Source: Actinomycetes bacterium
Lineage (GTDB): Bacteria; Actinomycetota; Acidimicrobiia; Acidimicrobiales; SZUA-35
Reading direction: 5' to 3'
Length of the DNA stretch: 17,634 bases
NCBI GenBank assembly: GCA_024227975.1
Contig: JAAETV010000494.1
Span: 1-17,634, forward strand
Each line of letters begins with the position of its first letter. The first letter of the stretch is position 1. The notes under the pieces are model-generated. The model saw only the letters and a list, made by a program, of their open reading frames with translations. It searched no databases and was not told the origin of the DNA. Shown piece after piece: positions 7,892 to 14,594 of this stretch. The translations under genes and the position numbers were made by a program.

Positions 7892-8294
7892 AGCCAGCAC
7901 TGGCCACGGGACTGCTGAGAGCTTCCAGCAAATCGAAGGTACTGACGATCCCGATCACCTCGGTGTCATCGGTGACCATCAGGTGGTGGGTCCGTTCGGC
8001 CAGCATCACATCAGCCGCCTCCTGGAGGGTGGCCTCGACGCCGATCAGGGTCGGCGTCGGGGTCATGACCGAAGTGATGACCTCATCCTCGGACCACTCA
8101 TCGATCAGGTCGGTGCTGGTAACGATGCCGACGACGTTGTTGCCTTCCATGACAGGTAGGGCGTGAATGCCGAGAGTCAGAAGGACTGATCTTGCTCGTT
8201 CGACACGGTCAGTGGGAAGGAGGGCGACGAGATCGACGGTCATCAGATCGCCGACGGTTTCGGGGGGCTCTTCGCTGTCTCTCATGTCATCCAT
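7890..8294 (-). CDS. CBS-domain pair protein
   Basis: A small stand-alone protein of 134 residues (131 if the ATG at 8285 is used) made of two CBS motifs. CBS1 is about residues 13-65 (VGDLMTVDLVALLPTDRVERA ends in NNVVGIVTSTDLID) and CBS2 about 71-128 (ITSVMTPTPTLIGVEATLQEA ends in TEVIGIVSTFDLLEAL). Such tandem pairs (Bateman modules) bind adenosine nucleotides and act as energy or redox sensors, often regulating partner proteins. It resembles in size and layout the mycobacterial hypoxic response protein Hrp1 (Rv2626c), though I cannot claim orthology. It is first in the operon with the Rv2004c-like kinase 20 bases downstream, so it may sense nucleotides for that kinase. A DosR-like box lies 28-41 bases upstream of the ATG at 8294. 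Confidence 0.88.
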   Translation of the reverse strand: MDDMRDSEEPPETVGDLMTVDLVALLPTDRVERARSVLLTLGIHALPVMEGNNVVGIVTSTDLIDEWSEDEVITSVMTPTPTLIGVEATLQEAADVMLAERTHHLMVTDDTEVIGIVSTFDLLEALSSPVASAG

Positions 8295-8321
8295 AACACA
8301 CCTGATCAGCCGCCCTGTGCA
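8293..8321 (-). promoter_or_regulatory. Candidate promoter of the CBS-kinase operon
   Basis: TGCACA (8321-8316) and TGTTAT (8298-8293) are spaced by 17 bases and each matches 4 of 6 consensus bases. Transcription from here would begin near 8285, exactly at the second in-frame ATG of the CBS gene, giving a leaderless mRNA. The DosR-like box abuts the -35 element. Weak matches, so tentative. Confidence 0.3.
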
Positions 8322-8335
8322 GGGACCTAGGTCAC
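8322..8335. promoter_or_regulatory. DosR-like palindromic box
   Basis: GGGACCTAGGTCAC matches the DosR core GGGAC-N4-GTCCC at 9 of 10 half-site bases and includes the perfect 10-bp palindrome GACCTAGGTC. It is centred 34 bases before the CBS ATG, and near -43 relative to the proposed start of transcription, the usual place for an activator overlapping or touching -35. The outer TTS/SAA bases of the 20-bp mycobacterial consensus are not conserved. No other intergenic copy was found in the window. Confidence 0.45.
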
Positions 8336-8378
8336 AGCTCGGAGATGAGAGTGCTGGCCGAGCAGAGTACCCTCTGAG

Positions 8379-9251
8379 CTAGCCAGCTCCAGAGTCCTCG
8401 GGACCCCCGGTGTCGAGGAAGCGGCGAACCAGGCTTGCCATCTCTTCACCGCGCACGACCAGGAACAGGTGGCCTCCGCCTTCGACGACATGGAGTCGAC
8501 CGTTGGGAATGCGGTCGGCCAGAATCCGCCCGTTGGCCACGGGGATGATGGGATCATCATCCCCGGCCAGGACCAGGGTCGGGGGCCGGAGACGGCGCAA
8601 CCAATGGACACTGGTCCAGCCCTGGATGGCCATCAGCTGGTAGAGGTAGCCAAGGAGTGACGGCCGGTGGGTCGTGCGCTGGCGGGCGTGCTCGTCGAGT
8701 AGGTGGGGATGGTCGACGATGGCTCCGCCATAGAGCGTCGGGGCTACTCGACGTAGGTAGTCGGGCGAGAAGTAGCGGGCCGGCGACATCAGGATGGAGA
8801 GGGCGCCGATCTGGCCCGGCACCCCAGCCCACCCAGGCATGGTGGCCGCTAGGACGAGCCGATTGACCAGCCGTGGGTGGCGGTGAGCCAGCTCCTGAGC
8901 CAAGGCCCCTCCCCACGACAGGCCCAAGGCGTCGACCTGCTCATGGCCCAATTGGCGGGCCAGGCCAGCAACGATGTCTGACAGTTGTCCCATCGTGGTT
9001 GGCAGTACAGGGGTGGAGCTGCGACCGACCCCGGGAGCATCGAAGGCGATCGTCTCCCGATCGTCGAGGAACTGACGGAATGGATCGAACAGATCGCCGG
9101 TGGCCCCGATCCCGTTGATCAAGAGGAGGGGCCGACCCCGGCCCGCGTTCTCGACCGTCACCCGCAGACGCTGACGCCCGACCCAGACCGTTCGTGATCG
9201 TGACGAATGGTCAGGATGGATCGGGCTCTGAACTGTGGACTGGCTGGTCAA
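8379..9251 (-). CDS. phaZ: Intracellular poly(3-hydroxyalkanoate) depolymerase
   Basis: A 290-residue alpha/beta hydrolase that frees 3-hydroxyacids from intracellular PHA granules. It closely recalls Pseudomonas PhaZ: LLLINGIGATGDLF (42-55), AFDAPGVGRSSTP (69-81), nucleophile elbow GLSWGGALAQELAHRHP (110-126, Ser112), PTLYGG (171-176), GWTSVHWL (211-218), PTLVLAGDDDPIIP (224-237, acid Asp232/233) and GGGHLFLV (258-265, His261). The start is a TTG at 9251 with no evident Shine-Dalgarno; N-terminal residues 1-20 are Ser/His-rich. It follows phaC by 51 bases on the same strand, a synthase-depolymerase pair, which supports the PHA role over a generic hydrolase. Confidence 0.85.
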   Translation of the reverse strand: MTSQSTVQSPIHPDHSSRSRTVWVGRQRLRVTVENAGRGRPLLLINGIGATGDLFDPFRQFLDDRETIAFDAPGVGRSSTPVLPTTMGQLSDIVAGLARQLGHEQVDALGLSWGGALAQELAHRHPRLVNRLVLAATMPGWAGVPGQIGALSILMSPARYFSPDYLRRVAPTLYGGAIVDHPHLLDEHARQRTTHRPSLLGYLYQLMAIQGWTSVHWLRRLRPPTLVLAGDDDPIIPVANGRILADRIPNGRLHVVEGGGHLFLVVRGEEMASLVRRFLDTGGPEDSGAG

Positions 9252-9264
9252 CGTTGAGACGATC

Positions 9265-9301
9265 AGAGAGAAGAGACAGGGAAAGGAGAAGGAAAAGGGG
9301 G
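9265..9301. repeat. Polypurine/polypyrimidine tract between phaC and phaZ
   Basis: 36 of 37 bases on the plus strand are purines (single C at 9277), so the phaC-phaZ mRNA is almost pure C/U here. Such tracts can adopt triplex DNA or bind proteins. Function unknown. Confidence 0.6.
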
Positions 9302-9302
9302 C

Positions 9303-11051
9303 TCAGTCGAGCACGTAGAGGCCGGGAGCGGCAACCCCGGTCGGATAGGCCTCACTGCCGAGGGTCTCGGGGGCAGCCAGGCGGCGTCCACCCTTGCCTT
9401 TGAGCCAGCCGGTCCAGTGATCCCACCAGCTACCAGCGTGCTCTTCAGCCCCTTCGAGCCACTCGTCGGAGGAGTCGGCACCCTCACCGTTGGTCTGGTA
9501 CTTCCCCTTGGGATTGCCTGAAGGGTTCACCAGCGCTTGGATGTGGCCTTGGGAGCTGAGTACGAACTGAGACTCTCCGCCCAGCAGGTTGACGGTCTCA
9601 TAGCAAGCTTGCCACGGGGTGATGTGGTCGGTGACGGCGCCAACGACATAGGAGGGGCAATCGACCTTGGCCAGATCGATTGGGGTGTCGAGCACCTCGA
9701 CGGCGCCGACCTCGGTCAGGGCGTTGTTGGAAGCCAGCATCATGAAGTCGCCGTGGAGGGCGGCGGGAAGGTTGGTCGAGTCGCCATTCCAGGCCAGGAC
9801 ATCGAATGCCGGCGGGTTCTTGCCCATCAGGTAGTTGTTGACCCAGTAGTTCCACACCAGATCGTTGGGACGGAGCCAGGCGAAGATCTTCGAGAGGTCC
9901 TCACCGGGAAGGACGCCGACGCTCTGGCTACGCCGGGTGGCGGCCGCGATGACGGGTGACGACATCAGCGTCCCCATCGTGGATGGCACCTCCCAGTCGA
10001 GCACGGTGACGAGGAAGGTGGCGGAGTGGATGCGCTTGTCGCCGATAGCAGCCAGGTGGCCGAGCATGGCGGCGCTGGTCATCCCTCCGGCGCAGACACC
10101 GAGGAGATTGAGGTCACTCTGGCCGGTGATCTCCAGAGCCACATCGGTGGCTTCGAGGATGGCGCTGACATATGTATCGAGATCCCAGCTCCGCTCATCG
10201 GGGCCGGGATTGCGCCAGCTGATGGCAAACACCTGGTGGCCGGATGAGACGGCGTGTTCGATCAGGCTCCGACCAGGGGCCAGATCGAGGATGTAGAACT
10301 TGTTGATCTGCGGGGGGACGACGAACAGGGGGCGGGCATGGACCTTCTCGGTCGTGGGCTCGTACTGGATCAGCTCCAGGACGGGGCTGGTGAACACGAC
10401 CGAGCCTGGGGTGGCGGCAATGGTCTCACCGGGAATGAAAGGCCGGGTGTCGACCATGGAAGGCATGCCACCGTTCTCACGAGCATCATGGACGGCGTGG
10501 CGAAACCCGTCGGCCAGGCTCTGGCCTGAGGTCTTGACCGCCTCTTTCAACGCCGCCGGATTGCCAAGCAGATGATTGGTGGGGGCCACCGCTTCGGTAG
10601 CCAGGTTGACCAGGAAGTCGGCCCGGAGCCGGCTCTTGTCGTCGAGATCGAGGTCGTCGACGAGGGCGTGGACTTCGCCGTTCCAGGCCAGGTAGGACTG
10701 GCCGAGGCGCCGATAGAACGGGTTCTTGGTCCAGGCTTCGTCGTTGAAACGCCGATCCCGCCCATCGGGCTCGATGGTGGATACCCCGGCCGCAATCTTG
10801 GCTTGCTCCATGGCGTAGCTCGCCGTTCGTTTGAACAAGGCGGTCGGACGGAGGGCAGCGCCGCGGGCGACTCGGGTGGCGGCGGCCAATGATTGGCTGG
10901 CGTCGAGACCGACAGGGATCGTGGAGGTGACAGCGTCGATGGCGGCGTCGATCAACTCACGATCGGTCTGGTGGGCGTCGGAGCGGCTGGTGTTGCTGGT
11001 TCCGGTGCCGTTCCGGGAGGTGCTGGTCTTCTTGGCGGTTTTGGTGGCCAT
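9303..11051 (-). CDS. phaC: Class I-type poly(3-hydroxyalkanoate) synthase
   Basis: A 582-residue polymerase that joins (R)-3-hydroxyacyl-CoA units into PHA at the granule surface. The catalytic cysteine is in the lipase-like box GVCAGG (318-323, Cys320); Asp475 (GAVTDHITPW) and His503 (SQGHIQALVNP) complete the triad. These positions are nearly those of C. necator PhaC (Cys319, Asp480, His508; 589 aa). Other family marks are VPPQINKFYILDLAPG (245-260), ISWRNPG (277-283) and a C-terminal APGLYVLD. The first ~25 residues are a Lys/Ser/Thr-rich low-complexity tail. The ATG at 11051 has AGGA nine bases upstream. It is transcribed away from the TetR gene and is followed by phaZ. No PhaE or PhaR subunit is nearby, consistent with class I/II. 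Confidence 0.96.
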   Translation of the reverse strand: MATKTAKKTSTSRNGTGTSNTSRSDAHQTDRELIDAAIDAVTSTIPVGLDASQSLAAATRVARGAALRPTALFKRTASYAMEQAKIAAGVSTIEPDGRDRRFNDEAWTKNPFYRRLGQSYLAWNGEVHALVDDLDLDDKSRLRADFLVNLATEAVAPTNHLLGNPAALKEAVKTSGQSLADGFRHAVHDARENGGMPSMVDTRPFIPGETIAATPGSVVFTSPVLELIQYEPTTEKVHARPLFVVPPQINKFYILDLAPGRSLIEHAVSSGHQVFAISWRNPGPDERSWDLDTYVSAILEATDVALEITGQSDLNLLGVCAGGMTSAAMLGHLAAIGDKRIHSATFLVTVLDWEVPSTMGTLMSSPVIAAATRRSQSVGVLPGEDLSKIFAWLRPNDLVWNYWVNNYLMGKNPPAFDVLAWNGDSTNLPAALHGDFMMLASNNALTEVGAVEVLDTPIDLAKVDCPSYVVGAVTDHITPWQACYETVNLLGGESQFVLSSQGHIQALVNPSGNPKGKYQTNGEGADSSDEWLEGAEEHAGSWWDHWTGWLKGKGGRRLAAPETLGSEAYPTGVAAPGLYVLD

Positions 11052-11087
11052 GGTTGCAGGTCCTTGGTGCGAGCGGCGTAGGTGAAC

Positions 11088-11117
11088 ACCTTAATCAATT
11101 TTGAATACCAATGTCAA
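11088..11117 (-). promoter_or_regulatory. phaC promoter
   Basis: On the minus strand a perfect -35 TTGACA (11117-11112) is followed after 18 bases by TAAGGT (11093-11088), which keeps the TAnnnT core of a -10. Transcription would begin near 11081, leaving a ~30-base leader that carries the phaC Shine-Dalgarno. Confidence 0.55.
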
Positions 11118-11123
11118 TATTGG
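11095..11123. promoter_or_regulatory. Candidate TetR operator(s) over the phaC promoter
   Basis: Two inverted repeats lie in the phaC/tetR intergenic region: TCAA-TT-TTGA (11095-11104) inside the phaC spacer, and CCAAT-N6-ATTGG (11108-11123) covering the phaC -35. Binding there would block phaC and could also affect the adjacent regulator promoter. Confidence 0.4.
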
Positions 11124-11125
11124 AC

Positions 11126-11154
11126 TTGATCTTCACTTTTCTGCTTGCTACAAC
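11126..11154 (+). promoter_or_regulatory. Leaderless promoter of the TetR gene
   Basis: TTGATC (11126-11131), 17-base spacer, TACAAC (11149-11154). Seven bases then separate the -10 from the ATG at 11162, so transcription would begin at the start codon. Absence of a properly spaced Shine-Dalgarno agrees. Confidence 0.5.
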
Positions 11155-11161
11155 ATGGGGT

Positions 11162-11815
11162 ATGCCCGCTGACGTGCTGACTGAGACTGGATACCCCCGC
11201 AAACGAGCCCAGACCAGGGGGCGGCTGTTGCGAGCAGGGATGGAGGCCATCGCCAATGGTGGGCCGGAGGCGACAACGGTGGGGGCCATCGCCCACATCG
11301 CCGGTGTGGCCCCTGGCACCCTCTACAACCACTTCCCATCGCTCCCCGACCTGGTGGCCGAGATCGAGCACCAGCTCGGCACTGGGGTCGAGATCGCCCA
11401 GACCGCGCTCGACTCGATCGAGAACGATCCTGCGTCCCGGGTCGCATTCGGAGTGCTCCAACTCCTCGACATGGCCGACAGCGACCCGGTGGCAGCCGCC
11501 GCCTTCGTTGCCCTGGTGGCATCCAAGCCCGAGTTCAGGGCGCGAGTCCGGGCCATCGTTGGCCGCGCCATCGCCGATGGGGCCGAGACCAAGCGGTTCG
11601 ATGTTGATGCCAGTCCGGCTGCCACCGATGCCGTCCTGGGGACAGCACTCCAGTCGATGCGCTCTCGCATCCTCGACGACACCGGAGCGGGCGAAGCACC
11701 GCTGGCGGCCCGGCTGGTCCTCCGCCTACTCGGGGTGCCCGAGGCCGAGTCGGTAGCCATCGTCAATCGGACGGCTGAGATCTTGAAGGCCGAGGCTGCA
11801 CCGGCCGTACCCTGA
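11162..11815 (+). CDS. TetR/AcrR-family transcriptional regulator
   Basis: A 217-residue DNA-binding regulator. The N-terminal helix-turn-helix is typical of TetR: RKRAQTRGRLLRAGMEAIAN, then TTVGAIAHIAGVAPGTLYNHFPS and LPDLVAEI. The alpha-helical C-terminal part would be the ligand-binding and dimer domain; no ligand can be read from it. The frame is open to an ATG at 11111, but the ATG at 11162 is preferred because it gives the usual N-terminus and sits seven bases behind a good -10 element. It is divergent from phaC with overlapping promoter regions containing inverted repeats, so it probably represses phaC and itself, perhaps in response to an acyl-CoA or fatty acid (inference). Its 3' end converges with the liv operon. 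Confidence 0.92.
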   Translation: MPADVLTETGYPRKRAQTRGRLLRAGMEAIANGGPEATTVGAIAHIAGVAPGTLYNHFPSLPDLVAEIEHQLGTGVEIAQTALDSIENDPASRVAFGVLQLLDMADSDPVAAAAFVALVASKPEFRARVRAIVGRAIADGAETKRFDVDASPAATDAVLGTALQSMRSRILDDTGAGEAPLAARLVLRLLGVPEAESVAIVNRTAEILKAEAAPAVP

Positions 11816-11835
11816 CACCCCACCGACGTCGCCGC

Positions 11836-11859
11836 GCCGCTAGCTCAGGTCAGGGCGGC
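11836..11859. terminator. Weak stem-loop between convergent genes
   Basis: GCCGC (11836-11840) pairs with GCGGC (11855-11859) around a 14-base loop that spans the stop codon of the livM-livG gene. No T-run follows on either strand, so termination here is only suggested by position. Confidence 0.2.
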
Positions 11860-13707
11860 CGACCCAAGATAGGCGGCTTGGACGTGAGGGTCAGCCTGGA
11901 TCTCGGCCGGCGTGCCTTCGGCGATAGGTCGGCCCTGATCGAGACAGTAGATGCGATCACAGATACCAGTGATGAAGTTCAAGTCGTGATCGATGACCAC
12001 CACCCCGGCGCCGACGATGGCGGCCATGTTCCTGACCTGCTCCACCATTTCTAGTGACTCAGCGTCGCTCATCCCGCTCGTCGGTTCATCGAGGAGGAGG
12101 AAGGTAGGCCTCAGGGCTGCCGCCCGAGCCAGCTCCAGACGACGCGAGTTCCCATAGTCGAGCTCGGCCGCTCTCCGATCGCGATGAGGCCAGAGGTCAG
12201 CCGCTGCCACCAGGGCATCGACTTCGATCCTGGCTCGCTCGGAGCGGTGGACGTCGGCCACCAGAGCCGCTATCTCCACGTTCTCCCTCACCGTGAGCGA
12301 GGAGAACAAGCGCAGGTTCTGGAACGTCCTGACCAAGCCAGCGCGGGCAATCTCGTGCGAAGGAGCTTGGGACAGATCAGTCTCGTCGAGAGCGATAGTC
12401 CCTTCGGTCTGCTCGACGAGCCCCGTGATCACGTTGACGAGGGTGGTCTTGCCCGCCCCGTTCGGACCGATCAGGCCAACGATCTCATTGCCGGCCGCTC
12501 GGATATCGACCTGGTTGAGGGCCCGGAAGCCACCGAAGTCAACGACGACATCGGTGGCCGACAACTCAGCGGGGGCCACACCGTCGGCGGGGGCCGGGGT
12601 CTCGGGGATGGACTCATCGTCGCCCCGGCGAAGCTTGCGGCCAATCCAGTTGTCCAGTTCCCAATCTTCGATCAGCCCGTTCGGACGCCAGATCATGAAC
12701 CCGACCATGGCCAGTCCGAGTACCACCCGGGGTAGTCCCTCACGGAAGATCCAGTCGAGGGGCGCCCCGTCGAGGCCGATGCCGAAGAGTTCGAACCCAT
12801 CGGAGCCGAGGCGGCGGGCCAGCTCGCGTACCAGGGTGATCACCCCGACACCGAGGATGGCGCCACTCACACTATTGCGACCTCCCACCACCAACATGAC
12901 CAGGGTCAAGAGGGTGTAGTCGAAGAAGAACAATCCCGGGAGCACGCTGCCGACCTCATGGACTCGCAACGAGGCGGCCACCGCGACGACAGCGACCGAG
13001 ATGAGCAAGGCCGCAGTCTGTTGAACGGTCGGGTTGATGCCCATGGCCCTGGCCGCCAGGTTGTCCTCCCGAGTGGCCTTGGCCAAGCGGCCGGTCCGAC
13101 TCTGGGCGAACAGGCGCGAACCGATGATGGCGATGACGAGTACTCCAACGATGGGCCAGCGGGAGCCGAGGGTGTCGCCGATGCCGAAGGTCAGGCCGGC
13201 TCGATCGCCACCGGTGACGTCGGTCCAGCTGCGGGCCACCTCGTGGGTCACGAACAACAGGGCCAGGGTGATGACGGTGGCGGCAACCGAACCCGATCGT
13301 GCCCCCGACCGGGCCAATCCGATACCGACAATGACGGCGATGACCAGGGTGACAGCAACCGCGATGACGGTGGCCACCAGGGGGCTGGTGCTCACGTCGA
13401 CCAAGCCCCAGGGGGCGTTGGCGATCCGAGTTGCCTTGTCGGTGGGGTCTATGGCGAACAAGGCGAAGGTGTAGCCGGCGATGGCGCCGAACCCGATGTG
13501 GCCGAAGGAGAAGACCCCGGTGTTGCCAATGTAGATCTGAAGGCCGACGACCATGATGGCGTCGATCAACATGGCGGTGACCAACTGGTTGGCCGCCGAT
13601 CCACCCTGGATAGCGGCAAACAGCAAGCCGGCCCCAGCCAACAACCCAAAGAGGGCTAGGGAGCTGACAATGGGGAGGCCGACATCGCGTCGCAGGTCGG
13701 GGAACAT
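11845..13707 (-). CDS. livM-livG: Fused branched-chain amino acid-type ABC transporter permease and ATPase (LivM-LivG)
   Basis: One 620-residue chain joins two transporter parts. Residues ~1-345 are a LivM permease with about nine hydrophobic segments and the GNTGVFSFGHIGFGAIAGY (61-79) and AMGINP (221-226) marks. Residues ~346-380 are a charged, Pro-rich linker. Residues ~381-620 are a LivG ATPase: Walker A GPNGAGKT (414-421), Q-loop in LVRTFQNLRLF, signature LDYGNSRRLELARA, Walker B FLLLDEP, and switch histidine in VVVIDHDLN. It would carry one half of the membrane pore and one of the two ATPases, pairing with LivH and LivF. The ATG at 13707 shares one base with the livH stop (TGATG). Amino acid or amide substrate cannot be decided. 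It is last in the operon. Confidence 0.93.
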   Translation of the reverse strand: MFPDLRRDVGLPIVSSLALFGLLAGAGLLFAAIQGGSAANQLVTAMLIDAIMVVGLQIYIGNTGVFSFGHIGFGAIAGYTFALFAIDPTDKATRIANAPWGLVDVSTSPLVATVIAVAVTLVIAVIVGIGLARSGARSGSVAATVITLALLFVTHEVARSWTDVTGGDRAGLTFGIGDTLGSRWPIVGVLVIAIIGSRLFAQSRTGRLAKATREDNLAARAMGINPTVQQTAALLISVAVVAVAASLRVHEVGSVLPGLFFFDYTLLTLVMLVVGGRNSVSGAILGVGVITLVRELARRLGSDGFELFGIGLDGAPLDWIFREGLPRVVLGLAMVGFMIWRPNGLIEDWELDNWIGRKLRRGDDESIPETPAPADGVAPAELSATDVVVDFGGFRALNQVDIRAAGNEIVGLIGPNGAGKTTLVNVITGLVEQTEGTIALDETDLSQAPSHEIARAGLVRTFQNLRLFSSLTVRENVEIAALVADVHRSERARIEVDALVAAADLWPHRDRRAAELDYGNSRRLELARAAALRPTFLLLDEPTSGMSDAESLEMVEQVRNMAAIVGAGVVVIDHDLNFITGICDRIYCLDQGRPIAEGTPAEIQADPHVQAAYLGSAALT

Positions 13708-14594
13708 CAGACCCGCTCAGCGTGGGCCACTGTGATCAGGCCCTGAGGTCGGAAGATGAACAGCAAAGCGATGAGAGCGAACACGACACCCTCGGTCAGG
13801 GCCGCGGCTGTTCCTGGCAGCTGGGACCGCAACACGACTTCGGCCACCCCCAGGGCGAGCCCGCCGAGGACAGCACCCCGCAAGCTGCCGAGCCCTCCGA
13901 TGAGGGCGGCCAGAACGCCTTTGAGCATGGGGTCGATGCCGGCACTGGGGGCCGTGTTGCCGGCCCGCATGAGCCAGAAGATGCCGGCGATCCCGGCCAA
14001 TGCTCCCGACAGAGCGAAGGCGCCCCGAATGACCCGATCGGAGTTGACGCCCATCAGCCGGGCCGTGTCGAAGTCAGCAGCAGCGGCTCGAAGGGCGAGA
14101 CCGAACATGGTCCGTTGCAGGATGACGGCTGTGATGGCAAGGGTCACGGCGGTAACGGCGATGACGATCAGGTCGAAGATCTCGACTGTGATCGGACCGA
14201 GATCCCAGGTGTCGGCCAGCCAGCTCGGCCCGGAGAAAGTCTTGACCCGAGCCCCCACGAACATGACGAACAGGGCTGACACGAGGAAGTGGATGCCGAA
14301 CGAGGTCAACAACAGGGTGAAGTCACTCGCTCCCCGAACCCGGCTGAAGGCCACCCGCTCGATGATGAGAGCGGTGACGATCGACGTCGCAACGATGATG
14401 GGAGCAGCCAGGTACCACGACCAGCCAGCGGAGAACACCGCGTAGGCCACATAACCGCTGACGGTGATGAGCTCACCATGAGCGAAGTTGAGGAGGTGCA
14501 TGACTCCGAAGACGACAGCTACTCCCAGGGCCAGCAGGGCGTAGATGCTGCCCCGGCCCAACCCGTCGATGATGTTCTGGGCCAGCTCGGTCAT
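13707..14594 (-). CDS. livH: Branched-chain amino acid-type ABC transporter permease
   Basis: A 295-residue inner-membrane permease of the LivH family. It has about eight hydrophobic segments and family motifs GLGRGSIYALLALGVAVVFG (12-31), LLNFAHGELI, the LMGVN coupling region near residue 180, and GIDPMLKGVLAALIGGLGS toward the end, closing with FRPQGL. It forms the pore with the LivM part of the downstream fusion. Its ATG overlaps the livF stop by four bases (ATGA), and its stop overlaps the start of the livM-livG gene by one, so translation is probably coupled through the operon. Confidence 0.94.
   Translation of the reverse strand: MTELAQNIIDGLGRGSIYALLALGVAVVFGVMHLLNFAHGELITVSGYVAYAVFSAGWSWYLAAPIIVATSIVTALIIERVAFSRVRGASDFTLLLTSFGIHFLVSALFVMFVGARVKTFSGPSWLADTWDLGPITVEIFDLIVIAVTAVTLAITAVILQRTMFGLALRAAAADFDTARLMGVNSDRVIRGAFALSGALAGIAGIFWLMRAGNTAPSAGIDPMLKGVLAALIGGLGSLRGAVLGGLALGVAEVVLRSQLPGTAAALTEGVVFALIALLFIFRPQGLITVAHAERV

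Noticed and set aside
8315..8337. CRP-type reading of CTGTG...CACAG around the DosR-like box
   Set aside because: The arms are 13 bases apart and not concentric with the central palindrome; CRP sites need TGTGA-N6-TCACA.
8979..8992. Second DosR-like match CTGACAGTTGTCCC
   Set aside because: Only 8 of 10 half-site bases and inside the phaZ coding region, far from any gene start.
11111..11161. Upstream extension of the TetR protein from the ATG at 11111
   Set aside because: The extension would be translated from the promoter region and is hydrophobic, unlike TetR N-termini.
12958..13659. 233-codon plus-strand open frame opposite the LivM part of the fusion
   Set aside because: Almost entirely Gly, Asp, Gln and Glu, as expected from the reverse complement of a hydrophobic membrane protein.
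13722..14445. Two overlapping plus-strand open frames opposite livH
   Set aside because: Same reason: mirror frames of a membrane protein, no start signals and no domain.
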